Assembly: GCF_954871325.1 (NCBI RefSeq) | Contig: NC_088775.1 | Span: forward strand, 22,917,561-22,981,560 | Source of the DNA: Gordionus sp. m RMFG-2023 | Lineage: Eukaryota; Nematomorpha; Gordioida; Chordodea; Parachordodidae | DNA length: 64,000 nucleotides | Reading direction: 5' to 3' | In this document: piece after piece, positions 12,472 through 24,162 of the stretch | Position numbering within the stretch: the stretch's first letter is position 1 | Layout of the letters: every line of letters starts with the position of its first letter | Translations under genes and position numbers: made by a program | Notes under the pieces: generated by a model | What the model was told of the DNA's origin: nothing | The model's input: only the letters and a program-made list of their open reading frames with translations | The model's database searches: none

Positions 12472-12719
12472 TGAAAAGAAAACGAGAAATATATTTTTTA
12501 TTATTAAAAAATGTTCATCCATTTACTATATATATATTCTTACAAAAAATAATATTTGACTAAGATAAAAATATAATCTTAAAATAAACAAAAATATGAG
12601 TTACGACTAAAATAAAGGTTACCATTTGAAAACTAAAATAAAGGTTATAAATTGTAAAACTAAAATTATATTATTCAAAAATGTTACAATTTGTAAAACT
12701 AAAATTATATTATTCAACA
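12472..12719 (-). repeat. Gypsy 5' LTR (partial copy)
   Basis: This is a near-identical copy of the outer part of the left LTR, beginning with TG on the plus strand. Similarity stops after attcaaca at about 12719, and unrelated AT-rich sequence follows. Confidence 0.85.
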
Positions 12720-13559
12720 TATTATAAAATACCAAATTTTATTCCACTTTTGGATTTAATTTTGACTCAAATCAATAAACGATTTGTGATTAATCAAATG
12801 GCTCTATCCAATTTAAAAATATTATATCTTATAACATCCTCTGATCTGAGGATATATCAAATCTTGATATTGAAATGTTTAATATTTAGTTGAATTTTAT
12901 TCCAATTAATTTCAGAATTTTAATGGTATTAATGAAAGATTGATTTTTATAGATAATCCTCTAAGAAATACATAAGATGGATTGCATACTTTTAAAAATA
13001 TTTATATGTTTTCAATTTTTATGAGACTAATTAGCACAATCACAAATGAGAGGATTTTTTTTTCATTACTATCAAATTAAGACATCTTAAGATAAATTGA
13101 ATAGACTAACTTTATCTTGAAATCTTACCCCAAGCAATGAACAAATCATTAAAAAATTGGAAAAGCAAAGTATATTGAATAATCATTTATTGATGATTTG
13201 ATTAATTTATAAGTTCAAATGCTCAATTTTATTTTATTGTGCTTTACATACCAGGTTATATAGCTATAATATTTTTTTAACCAAGATATATTCGCTTTTA
13301 ATATTTTGAATTTTCCAATATTTTATTATTTGTGATCGAAATTATCATATATTTAGATATGATTGATTCTAATAAATTTTAAATAATTGGTTCTAATAAA
13401 TTTTTAAGGCTTCGAAAAAATTATCTCAATATAAAGCAATTACCCCCTAACCCATTCCCCCTCAACTACTCGATATATCTCTGGAATATAGAGGGTGCAC
13501 TTGCCAATCATAAAGGATTCGTTGATAACTAAAATATCTCTTATATGTCGTTATAGTTA
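12720..13559. other. No gene seen
   Basis: AT-rich DNA between two Gypsy fossils, with no recognisable frame or repeat. Confidence 0.55.
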
Positions 13560-14260
13560 GAAACTCCTAAGACTCAATTATACTGTGTAAATACTCATCT
13601 TTAAGATCTATCGCAGTAAATTTACAACCACTTTGTATTTTCTCTATAACAAATCGTCTATGGTATAAATAAAATGAAGTCATATGATAAAATAAGCGTA
13701 ACTTTGAAATCAGCGCAAATTCGAATGTCGCTATTACTCTTGCGCACATTTACGATTGGCGTTGACCATTAGACCCTAGTTATAGTATCAAACTTTTCGA
13801 TAATTCCTGCAGCTACTAGTAGGTCTAATTATAATTCGATTGCTTTGTAAAGTGGAAATGGTACCCTATGGGGCTGGAAAGGATTTTGGTATAGTTGTAT
13901 AATTTGAATTTATTTGAACCAAAAAACAATAGATTCGCTTTAGATTGGCCTAACAGAACATCCTTAACAAAATTCCGCATTTGTATCATAAATTGATAAA
14001 GCATTCCTAAATTGAACGCTACTATCCTTGGTATGTCAAAAAGGGGAAGTCCATTAGTGTTCATTATTACCACAAAGTCCAATCTTAAAATAAACTTTGA
14101 TTTCGCCTTCAACATCTATCATTATATGCGATCAATTAACAGCTGGCTAAATTTTTAGTCGTCCAATACTTTTCCATATATCAACTCCGATCAATGATGG
14201 CTGCGCACTGTATCGAAATTAAACTCAACTTCTAACACTTTATCTATGTAGTTATTTCTG
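13560..14260 (-). pseudogene. Second, older Gypsy-type pol fossil (protease to RT)
   Basis: Minus-strand pieces in the right order resemble a Gypsy pol: a DT-containing protease-like segment near 14215-14250, a linker, then FTAIDLKDEYLH (compare RT FSKIDLKDAY) near 13600. It is far more decayed than the fossil at 7353-12719 and not a close copy of it. No LTRs were found, and breaks are too many to count reliably. Confidence 0.6.
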
Positions 14261-14664
14261 ATCTATTCTGTAAAATCTTCCAATATATTATGAACAGAAT
14301 TACTTGATGATACTCTTATTTATTATAAGCATTCTTATTTACAATAAACTGGATAATGACCCATTATTTGCATGCCACAATTATGGCTGGATATCTCTCT
14401 TCTCGGTTATGACTAAATTCACTTTTAATAAATTTTACTTTATTATTATCTTTTCCAAAAGTATAATTATATTTGGCTTTATTATACCTATTTTCAAACA
14501 TTTATTGTATTTGACTATATTATAGCATTATAAAACGTATTCGTTTTGAATAGATGTTTATAATACTATTATTATCATTGTCTTTTATTATTATTTCTCC
14601 TTGACAACTAGTGGCGTAGCTATGAATTTAAAGTAAAAAAGAAGATAAAAGAGAATACATCGGC
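14261..14664. other. No gene seen; hAT-like terminus scrap at about 14609
   Basis: AT-rich. The short motif tagtggcgtagctatg at about 14609 resembles hAT ends (CAGTGGCGTAGCTA) but no partner end was found. Confidence 0.4.
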
Positions 14665-14886
14665 TAGTAATGCAAAAGTGATCCATCTGAGCCAATTTAA
14701 AAACGGCCAACTCAATATTTTTACCAGGGAAATATTGCCTTAAGCTTTAAGATTTTGCTAATAGATATCCAAACGATTGTACTATTTATGAGCAAAATTT
14801 TAAGACGTGCATAATATTTTTTATGGTAAAACATTGAGTTAGATGTTTTTAAAAATCGACTTAAATGGGGCGATTTTGTATCACTA
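14665..14886. mobile_element. Second copy of the 223-bp hAT MITE family
   Basis: This 222-bp segment aligns along its whole length with the MITE at 3577-3799, sharing for example aaaaacggcyaactcaatat near one end and gttttaaaaatmg near the other. Its ends read tagtaatgcaaaa and, reversed, tagtgatacaaaa. No matching flanking 8-mer remains. It is more diverged than the 3577 copy, so probably older. Confidence 0.8.
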
Positions 14887-14889
14887 CCC

Positions 14890-15939
14890 TTTATGCTAGG
14901 AATATATGTTGTAATCTATACAAAAGCAAATATATATGGAGATTATTATTTAAAGGCATAAAATGAATTATTTTAAAAGATGTTATTTTAGTTATAATTT
15001 AAAGTTGATAAAGAATGAGGTTGGTTGAAATAAGAAATCAATTTATTAACAAATTAAGATCGATTATTTTTAATACATATACTATTTACTTTAATTATAA
15101 ACTTACACATGATATAAATTTCAAATGAATATTATATTATTATAATGCAAACATAATACTTATAATAATAAGAGGTTTAATAAACTATCTCAGCTTTATT
15201 TTTTCAATATCCGAAACGCCGTAATATGCATAGTAAAGACTTTGACCATTTTGTTGCATATTATTATAATGTTAGCGCTAAATTTATATTAATGTATAAT
15301 TAATCTATGTTATTTTATTTTATTAAATTATTTTACTAATAAAGTAATAATATCTTATTATTATAATGAATATAATATTTATTTTAAATAATCGCTTTTT
15401 ATTTGTAAATTGATTTCTATAATCATACACATTGTTTTCCAAATAAACTATCCCCTTATATAATTTTTATGCTACAATTAAAAATAATTCTTAATTTTTC
15501 CTTTTTTAAAAATAATTCTTAATTTTTTGCTTTTTTAAAAAAATTTAACATATTATAATTGGTGCTTGTTGTAGTTGTGTATTTTTTACATTAAAAATTT
15601 TTATATAATATTCACTGTCAATCAAATAATATAAATGTAATGTTAATCAATGAATAATTCTGAATAATGTAATGAAAAGATGAAAATCCTTTGTTCAAAG
15701 ATTTGATGATGTTTAAAAAGACCTATTTATGACACGGTATTGCCTCATTGGGTGCGGTTGGATATTTAAATCACATAATTTCACACAGTTTTAATCAAAT
15801 GAAATGGAATTTTAATGTCTAGAGATTCAAATATTCTTAACTCATTCCTTATCATGAATATAACTATTCAAGATTAATAAACAAATAAGAATATATATGC
15901 CTTATATTATTATTTATTTAAATTACAATTATAATATCG
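14890..15939. other. No gene; contains a dispersed ~65-bp repeat at 15648-15715
   Basis: AT-rich. The stretch at about 15648-15715 (core gaaaagatgaaaatcctttg) recurs at about 31907-31975. The family is unknown. Confidence 0.55.
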
Positions 15940-16089
15940 GAAAGGGTAAGTTCCACTCATTTAATTAAACTATAACTGGGTACAAGGTTTGTTGGTATCC
16001 TTGAGAAAAAAATCGGCATAATTTTATGAAGGGTGGGCCTTCATAAAATTTACGTTTACTCATTTTGGGCAGGTCTATGACCAACGTGC

Positions 16090-16120
<31 letters not shown>

Positions 16121-16126
16121 AGATTT
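15940..16126 (+). mobile_element. SINE-like repeat with hairpin and (GATAA)n tail
   Basis: The region shares the order of landmarks with 29738-29912: a tttaattaaac block, a hairpin, a gacca/cacca block and a tail of GATAA or GATAG pentamers. Here the hairpin is a perfect 13-bp stem (aattttatgaagg with ccttcataaaatt) around 16020-16050, and the tail at about 16090-16124 is seven pentamers long. No convincing tRNA-type A and B boxes were seen, so the head origin is unknown. Confidence 0.5.
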
Positions 16127-16770
16127 GGGAAAAAATCGTCTGCGGGAAAATGGCTGATGTTAAATCGTTTTATATATTTTCTTCAGTAGATACATTTAAA
16201 ATATTTGCCTTTAAAATGCCACCTCCGAGAAATAATGGAATGCCATATCTTTATTTGAATGGAAAAAACATGAATATCTCCCAGTTAATTTTTTATATTT
16301 TATAGATATCTATCAATTCTACATATATTTCTACCACTCACAATTTCATCACAAAATCAATCAATACTCTACCTAATTTATTTCTCACTAAATAAATTAA
16401 AATCACTCATATATTGAAGATACTAATTACTTATAAATTTTGAATCAATCACAAAATTCAAGTTTCTCTTTCATATCTAATTTCATTTCATATATCTTTA
16501 TTTAATTATCAATTTTTTTTAATTACATATACTTCTAATCTGCATTATTAATTCTCTAATTTGTTACTTTATAAACTCCATTCCTTTTTTACACAACAAA
16601 AACTCTTATTTTATTTTATTTCTTTAAACCTTTTTAAACAATAATTGATTTTATTTAACATAACTCTACTTTATATTTCAATTTTAATCTTTTTTACGAA
16701 TATCAACTTAATCAATTTTATTTATATGTTCTAATATCCTAATTATCATTTAGACTGCCTCTTAATAACA
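16127..16770. other. No gene seen
   Basis: AT-rich sequence outside the large nested stack, with no recognisable frames or repeats. Confidence 0.55.
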
Positions 16771-16799
16771 TTTGTAACCAGGGTGCATTTGCGTATCAG

Positions 16800-17395
16800 G
16801 TCAATTCAGCGAAACTTTTATCGCGAAACACTTTTTCGCGAAACTTTTATCGCGAAGGAATTTTATAGCGAAGGCAATATCGCGAAACCAATTCCGCGAA
16901 TTTTTTTCCGCGAAACTTTTATAGTGAAGACAATATCGCGAACTTATTATCACGAATTTATTTCCGCGAAACCATGACCGCGAATACTTTATAGCGAATA
17001 CATTATAGCGAAACTTTGATCGCGAACTCGTTATAGCGAATTTATTTCCGCGAAACCTTAACCGCGAATACTTTATAGCGAATATATTTTAGCGAAACTT
17101 TTATCGCGAACTCTTTATAGCGAATTTATTTTCGCGAAACTTTAACCGCGAATACTTTATAGCGAATACATTTTGGCGAAACTTTGATCGCGAACTCATT
17201 ATCGCGAATTTATTTCCGCGAAACCTAAACCGCGAATACTTTAGAGCGAATACATTTTAGCGAAACTTTGATCGCCAACTCTTTATAGCGAAACTTTAAT
17301 CGCGAACCATTTATAGCGAATTTTCTACCGCGAATGTATTTGCGCGAAATTATTATAACGAGCGCATGACCGCGAAAATTGTGAATTCATTTTAA
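16800..17395 (+). repeat. CpG-rich terminal array, 84-bp unit (left)
   Basis: Short modules of ~16-17 bp centred on CGCGAA or AGCGAA are grouped into an 84-bp higher-order unit; cgcgaatacttta starts at 16979, 17063, 17147 and 17231. CpG is strongly enriched against a CpG-poor, AT-rich background. It forms the left inverted repeat of the Mutator-like element, with its mirror at 27215-27812. Confidence 0.92.
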
Positions 17396-19786
17396 GTGAA
17401 ATCGATATATTCAATATCAATTTACCAACCGAAGTTTCTTAAATCATAAACGCTAATGTTTTAAGAATATTTTATTACGTATTGTTTATTTAATAAGCAT
17501 GTAACCTCTATCTGATGTGATAGAAAATATATTAGTCTTCCTGGTCTCTATCACTCATGGTTGTAAGTATGGAGCGGACATTTTGGGTTAAGTTTTTAGC
17601 AGAATAAGTTAACCCTCCCCCCCCCCCAACATAAAATTTAAAAGTGTGCTTTATGTCATTTAAAGTAATACTTTATTTCTAATCTAGATAAAAAAATATA
17701 CTGAAAGCTAAGAATTTTTTATTGATTTTCTCAGATTATTTTAATTATATAAAATTTTACTGATAATTAATGCCTCCTAATTACAGTTTTGAGATAATGC
17801 ACATCGATATAACTTTGATATAATAGTAACTAATTCATTTGAATATTATGACCTTTCCTTTTTCTTCTATTCGCATTTTAATAAACAGAAATAACTGCAA
17901 AGTTATGATTAATCAAAAAAAAATTCAAAATATTCTAGATTACATAAATTTGTAATATTTATGAAGAATAAATTATGGAAATAAATCATTAGATCTTCAA
18001 TTATTTTAGTTTTTTATTTTTGCTGATTTCACAAGTCAAACTAAACAATATAAAAAAAAATTAAAAAACGTAAAATAGTTTTCATCATTTTTTAAAATAA
18101 TACCAGTTCAATTTAAATCATAGCGTATTTGTGAAAACATCGCTAAACGCTTCTACTCAATTTGTAAGCACTTTTACTCATTTTTTCTAATAAAATGGAA
18201 TTAAAAAAATTAGGATTTTTTGAAAATAAATATAAAATGTTCCAAATCAAGAAAATAAAGATATTCCAATATCGGGAAATCAGGGCAAAATGGGTTAAGT
18301 GTTTATTTATTTACTTTTACATATTTTACCACGACAAGGAGGGGGGGGGGGTTGTTAAAAACATTTTCTAAATTTTGAGAGGAATATATAAATGAAGGAT
18401 AATAAAAAATAATTATAAAAAGTGACTATATTTTAATTATATTAAATAGGTGTATTATTCAATTTTCTCATTCATTTTGTAAATTGCAAAAAATTTAAGG
18501 CCCGGCCATACCTCCCATATTCTAAGAGTGAGGTGGGATTTTTAATGACTAAAGGATAAAAAGCGGGAAAGCGCCACAACTGCAATCCTTTTATATATAA
18601 ATATTGGTGAATAATTTTTTTCAAATTATAATTTACAAATTTAAATTTGAATTTGAATATAAAGTCAAAATATATAAAAATTAGGTCCAAATCTACATAT
18701 TTATTGGAAGGAATTTATTTTATTTAAAAGTTTATTATATATGAAATAAATTTTAACTCTTCGCAATTCATGTCAAAATTCTGCTTTACCATTAATTCGG
18801 CCTCTAATAAATCAAATGAGACCGAAGAAAATTTTTTTCGCCTAATCATATTCATTAAACTCATTTCTGAGCCAGCATTTGAATGTAGAATTAAAAATAA
18901 ATTTTTAGATATTTTTTAGGCTTATATTTACATTTTTATTTAATTCTTTCTAAATATTCTAACTTGATCGTATCATTCAAAATCAAAGGTTTAAGTTTAT
19001 ATCTATAATTACCATAATAGTTTGATAATTCTGAGTAACTTCTTTATATGCTTCAACTTGTGTATCACAGAGGAATAAACAAGATTTAGATATTTTAATA
19101 TCAGCGCCATTAAATTTGGCGGCTGAATAGTTCTACGAACTAATTGTAAATTATATCATTATTTCTTGCTTTATTTGTACCAATTGAGTATTTAAACGAG
19201 TATAGTAGCTCGTAAAAGGAAAAAACTATTAGTAAAAAAATTTTGGCAAATCTATGATTTAAGCGACGGAAATAATTTATTCAAAATTTTATCGATGTTC
19301 CGTATTAATTATAATTTAATTCGTTTAAGAGACACTATAAAGAAAAAGTTTATTAGCAAAATAAGAAAAATTGCCTAATTTGGCATTATTGATAGAATGG
19401 AAAATAGCTGGTTTGCGCTAATATTTATTAATTCTTCAGTCATTTTTTTCACACACAAAAAGGTAATCGTACTATAAGAGAAATAAAATCTATATCTCCC
19501 ATTAAAGCGTAAAACCAACCAAATTTCTGGAAGCATTTAATCTGGAACTTAAATCAATAATTGAAATTTATTACATTGATTCTTCAATTCATTAGATAGG
19601 TTTTCGACAAAATAAGATAAAATTGCCACGATTGGCAACATGCGAAAAAAACAAATATTTTTGGGTGAGCTCATACTATAGAAATGCCAGATTAGTACTT
19701 ACTATTCCATCAATCAGTTTTTCTAGTCAATAAACAAAAACTAATTTTAATAAGAGAAATAGACAGTAGCAACCTTTAAGTATGAA
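17396..19786. other. Mutator-like element interior without a gene
   Basis: AT-rich. A run of about 11 C occurs near 17620 and a run of G near 18345. A slightly GC-richer patch lies near 18500-18590, but the overlapping minus-strand frame there is short and unrecognised. No convincing coding sequence. Confidence 0.5.
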
Positions 19787-20269
19787 CAGGGTTGCCATGT
19801 CTCTCCCCATCAGCGGGACTCCCGCAATTTTTTAGTTTACACGCAAATATCTCTCTCCCGCAAAACTACGGCAATTGGAAATCTCCCGCAAAAATCTACC
19901 GCAATTTAATTTCTCCCGCGATTTAAAAAAAAAAGTATTTTAAACGTTTTTAATATGTAAATAATAATTTTGAGACATTAATTGATTATTTTTATATTTT
20001 TAAATTAAATTTTAAATATTTATTCGAAAAACATGTCTAGTTTGTAAATTTCTTTCTATCCTGTTTTATTTTTATCCAATAATAAATCAACATTATTTCA
20101 TTAATATTAGTCAGTACAGGGGAGTATATCAACATCGATTGCAATACAAAAATATTCTCAAAATGAAACTATATTTGGGGAAATCGTATACATCTATTAT
20201 GTAGTTCAACATTCACAAAGCTCTATATATATCATTACAATGTGGGTAGAATCTTTTTCTCATGATATT

Positions 20270-21541
20270 TAACGACTCCAATATAAGTGCAAACCTTACT
20301 TGTGGCAATAAAAATGAGCAAGGCTATCACAATGTTTTGGTTATGAATTCTAGAGGTCAATTCTAGACGATTTGAAAGATGGGCATCCATATGCAATTCT
20401 AACAAATGTATCTAATAATGGAAATATTAAAACATTTCCCTCGATCCTTTGCAATTTCAACAAGAATAAGAACATTTCAATAAAACTGTTAAAAAAAAGT
20501 CCTCAAATAGTGAAAAATCCAACGATGTAGCTAGCCACATAAGGGTAAATATAGCTGATTCAAGGTTATCAATGATTTGCATGCCAGCTTTCTGCGCTGA
20601 TAATGCCTCTGTAAATTTTGGCCAAAACTAAAGTTACCGAATTGAGGCAGCACAAATGAATTATTACCAATTGGCTGTATATGCCATATATACTACATAG
20701 TTCTTGCAAGAAGGCAATGAATGTACTGTCTGTGGATGTCGAAATAATTGTGATGAAATATTTTAACGAATTTAGTTCAACTAAAAGAGTTAATGAATTA
20801 AAAGAGTTGGTGAAGTGGTCTGACTTGGAATGGTGTGAGTTGTTGCGATATATACCTATCAGGTGGTTGTCATTAATACCTGTCATCGATAGAATTTTAA
20901 AATTTTACAAACCCTTAAAAAAATACTTCTTAAATAAAGATTTTAAAGGCTGTCCTAGAATTTGAAAAAATTTTTCTAATATGAAATGGCAGAAGTATAT
21001 TTGGGATTCTTTCCACATGTAGGAAATCTACTGCATGCAGTTAATATTCAGTTGCAATCAGAATATTCTTTATTAAAAATGATTCACAAAATTATGCTAC
21101 AGCTCTGTTCATCTCTATATTTAAAAATTGAAAATAAATTTTATGGCGCTATTGCTAAAAATATTATATTAAAATGTTCAAATAATACTCTAATTAATAC
21201 ATATTTAAATAATGCAGATATTTTTATTCAGACAATTTTAGAATATTTACAATCAAAATTTGATTTTAATAACTCTATTTACAATTGTATAAATATTATG
21301 ACCTTGGAACAGAAACCATCAATTAAGGTTTTTGTAATTTAATAAATATATTAAAAATACCGAAAGACATTGATGTCTTATTTGAAAAGATTTTAATTCT
21401 CTCTATTTTTTATGATTCGCCAAAACTTCTCCTTACCTCATTCTACTCATCCGAGCGCATTTTTAGCCTGAAGAGGACTGCCTGGAAAAAAGGAGAGAAA
21501 TCGGATTTAACAACATTAGAGAAAGAGATAATGGTTAAATA
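20270..21541 (+). pseudogene. hAT transposase relic
   Basis: Plus-strand frames show typical hAT catalytic-core segments in order: CADNASVNFGQN near 20590 (second catalytic Asp region), then a long frame at 20681-20965 with ILHSSCKKAMNVLSVDVEII, FSSTKRVNELKELVKW and IPIRWLSLIPVIDRILKFY, then 20986-21342 with MAEVYLGFFPHVGNLLHAVN. A C-terminal dimerisation-like tail (SSERIFSLKRTAWKKGEKSD) follows to about 21541. Several stops and frame changes separate the pieces, so no functional protein is expected. The family resembles the animal hATs whose targets start CAGGGTTGCCA. Confidence 0.85.
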
Positions 21542-21699
21542 ATGTATAATATGTCATGCCAGAAATATTAAAATCTCAATAACGACGATAAACATTTAGT
21601 TCTATTATTTAAATCTCAAATAAAATATAATTATGTTTTAGCAAGGGCGCCATAAAATTTATTGTCAATTTTTAACTGTAAAGATGGACACATCTGCAG

Positions 21700-22290
21700 C
21701 ATAATTTTGTGAATCTTTGTTAAGATTCTTCCGATTGCAACTGCACATTCTACATGTGAAATCATTCCTTAATATACCTCTGCCATTCATTATAAGAAAT
21801 ATTTTTTAAAGGTTTATAAAATTTTAAAATTCTATCGATGGCCGATATTAGGAACATATCGCAACCAACATTGTGTAGACTCGCTTCTGTAAATACACTC
21901 TGTTTTTTCCATAATTCACTGAGGCATTATCAGATCAGAGAGCTGACATGCAATTTATTGATCATCTCGAATCTGATATTATATGGTTAGCTATGTCTTT
22001 GGATTTTTCACTATTTGAGGGGAAAAAATTTAATAGTTTTATTGAAATGACCTTAATTTTGTTGAAATAGCGGAAGATCAAGGGAAATCCCTTTAGATGC
22101 ATCTGTTAGAATTGCATATATATGCCCATCTTTCAAATCGTCAAAAATTGACCTCCTGGATTTAGGTCTTAAAACATTAATGATAGCCTTGCTCATTTGT
22201 TCTACAAGTATAATTTTCATTTATATTAGAGTCGTTAAATATTATGGAAAAAAGATTCTACCAACATTGTGATGATAAGTATCTCTGTGA
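21700..22290 (-). pseudogene. Inverted partial copy of the same hAT transposase
   Basis: Read on the minus strand it repeats the 20250-20960 sequence with many substitutions. It includes a piece SIFDDLKDGHIYAILTDASK (first catalytic Asp region), a DNASVNYG motif and AIDRILKFYKPLKKYF. It faces the plus-strand copy, giving a head-to-head hairpin inside one element. Several stops are present. Confidence 0.75.
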
Positions 22291-22782
22291 ATGTTGTACT
22301 ACAAGATAAGTACAATTGCCGCAACTGTAGTTGCATCTGTATTATATCTTATTTTGGAGTACCTTATTATGTATTTAAACGTGATACTTGATAATTAAGC
22401 GCCTATCCCCTTAATGTTATACACACACACGGTAGATTTCCAATTGCGGTCGTTTTGAGGGACATTCGCTTAAAATATATTTTTAATTGTAAAATTAAAA
22501 TCGTTTTTTATATTTAAAAAAGATCGTTGGTTTTTTTTATAAATTAATATAATTTAATAAATCAAGATTTTATTGTATTTTGAAAAATAGTTACCCACTT
22601 TGTATTTATATAACTAATTATAAAAAATAATAGGCGGATAATTAAATCAATTCAAAATCCCGGCCGAAGGCCGCCCGCAAAAAAATTTTTTTTAGCAATT
22701 TTTATATTTCTACTGCAATTTTCATGTTTCTCCCACATCTCCCTCAATTTGAAAATTTTGACCTGGCAACCCTGAGTATGAA

Positions 22783-24162
22783 CCAAAAGTTATTAGAATT
22801 TCAAAAATTATCAAATTTAGATTGAACAAAGAATCTAAAGAAAGCAATTATAATAAAAAAAATTAAATGAAATTATCATTATTTATAAAATCAACTTTTT
22901 TCCTTATTTCAAAATATGAGGAAAAAGATAAAAGGCTAACTCGATATTTTATACAAAAGAAAATTAAGCTTGGAAACTTTTCCGACAGATGACATAACTT
23001 GCGGCATTGGAAAATGTTATATCAAAATGAGATGGATTGGTTATGGTAAAATCAATTAGGATAGCTAATTATTTTCATCAAGCCGCGAATAGGTTGAGCT
23101 ATTAATAAAAAAAATTTAGAAAATAATTTTTAAAAAATATAACCAAAAAAAATGATGTATTTTAATTTTATTATTCATGACATGACATGAAGCCACCCAA
23201 GCTCATTTACATTGTTATCAAATCAAATGAGAATATAGTATATTAAAAAAAATTAACCAAATTCCAATATTTAAATAATTAATAACCTTAAGGAATTTTA
23301 AAGCTATATAACAAAATTAATACAACCAATTTTTTTCCAAATTTTTATAGCAAGGTCAATATCGTAACTTGAACTGCGAACTCATTAGAGGAGCATCATT
23401 GAAATTAGAGGGGGGATAGTTAGTTATGAAATAAAAGGGATGAAAGGTATTTTTTTTTAAAATTATTTATATTTGGCAGGAGGTTAAAAGTTTTGAGAGG
23501 GTTGATATCATTTATTTAAAAAATATTTTTTTTTTATTGAATATGTGAAGGAAAAAGTAGAGCATTGTCATAACATATCGTCTAAACCAATAGGTTTGTT
23601 TGTTAAATATATAACTGAAGTGTAAATTTTTAAAAGAATCACTGATTTGAACAAAGACTGGTTAAAAATAACCATGGGAAAAAATCTGACAAAAACACCC
23701 CGATATAAATTTATATGCTTTAATAAATAAAAGGAAAATGTAATCCTCGTTTTAAACTTTGCCCTTTAGTGTAATACTTGAGTATTATTTTAATAGTACT
23801 TTTCTAATAATGTTGCTCATCAAAAATGATCATATTTGTAAGGGGAAACAACTATATGACTCAAGGGCTAGGAATATGAATTTTAAAATAATTTTATAAT
23901 GCATGACGAAAGGTAGTTATTTTTGAAATATTAATCGTGGGATTGATGTGGTAGATAAAGAATGTGTCACACACATATAAAAGAATTTGTAAATACCCTC
24001 ATAAAATCTATATCTTGATGAATGAGTCTTATGTAACCAGCTAAATTTTATACCAAAGTATCCTATATTTTTGTCACAAAAAAATAATGAAAATATAAAA
24101 ATTTTGAGACTATTATATAAAAACAAACAAAATTTTTATATTGTAGATAAGAATTTAAAAAA
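22783..24162. other. Element interior; decayed CGCGAA-array fragment near 23345-23395
   Basis: AT-rich with no gene. Around 23345-23395 the text tttatagcaaggtcaatatc and actgcgaactcattag is a CpG-decayed version of the terminal array (compare tttatagcgaaggcaatatc at about 16860). Confidence 0.5.

Larger units (their letters stand above)
7353..12719 (-). mobile_element. Gypsy (Ty3-like) LTR retrotransposon fossil
   Basis: The element lies on the minus strand. It has one complete LTR on the left (7353-7969, TG...CA) next to a polypurine tract. The other LTR, on the right, is only partly present (12472-12719). In transcription order the parts are Gag region, protease, reverse transcriptase, RNase H and integrase, which is the Gypsy order. 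The two LTR copies differ at about ten of ~248 shared positions (counted by eye, ~4 percent), suggesting a fairly recent to middle-aged insertion. The coding region is broken in roughly half a dozen or more places and the element looks dead. Confidence 0.93.
19787..22774 (+). mobile_element. hAT element nested in the Mutator-like element
   Basis: The ends are CAGGGTTGCCATGTCTCTCC (left) and, reversed, CAGGGTTGCCAGGTCAAAAT (right). An exact 8-bp duplication agtatgaa lies at 19779-19786 and 22775-22782. CTCCCGCAA motifs cluster just inside the ends as subterminal repeats. The interior carries a transposase relic in plus orientation (20555-21541) and a second, inverted stretch of the same gene (about 21700-22290). 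The element is therefore partly an inverted duplication of itself. Confidence 0.92.

Noticed and set aside
16800-17395. CRISPR-like regular array
   Set aside because: Repeats are contiguous and diverged without unique spacers, and the context is a eukaryotic transposon end.
20569-20886. 105-residue minus-strand frame
   Set aside because: Antisense shadow of the plus-strand hAT transposase relic.
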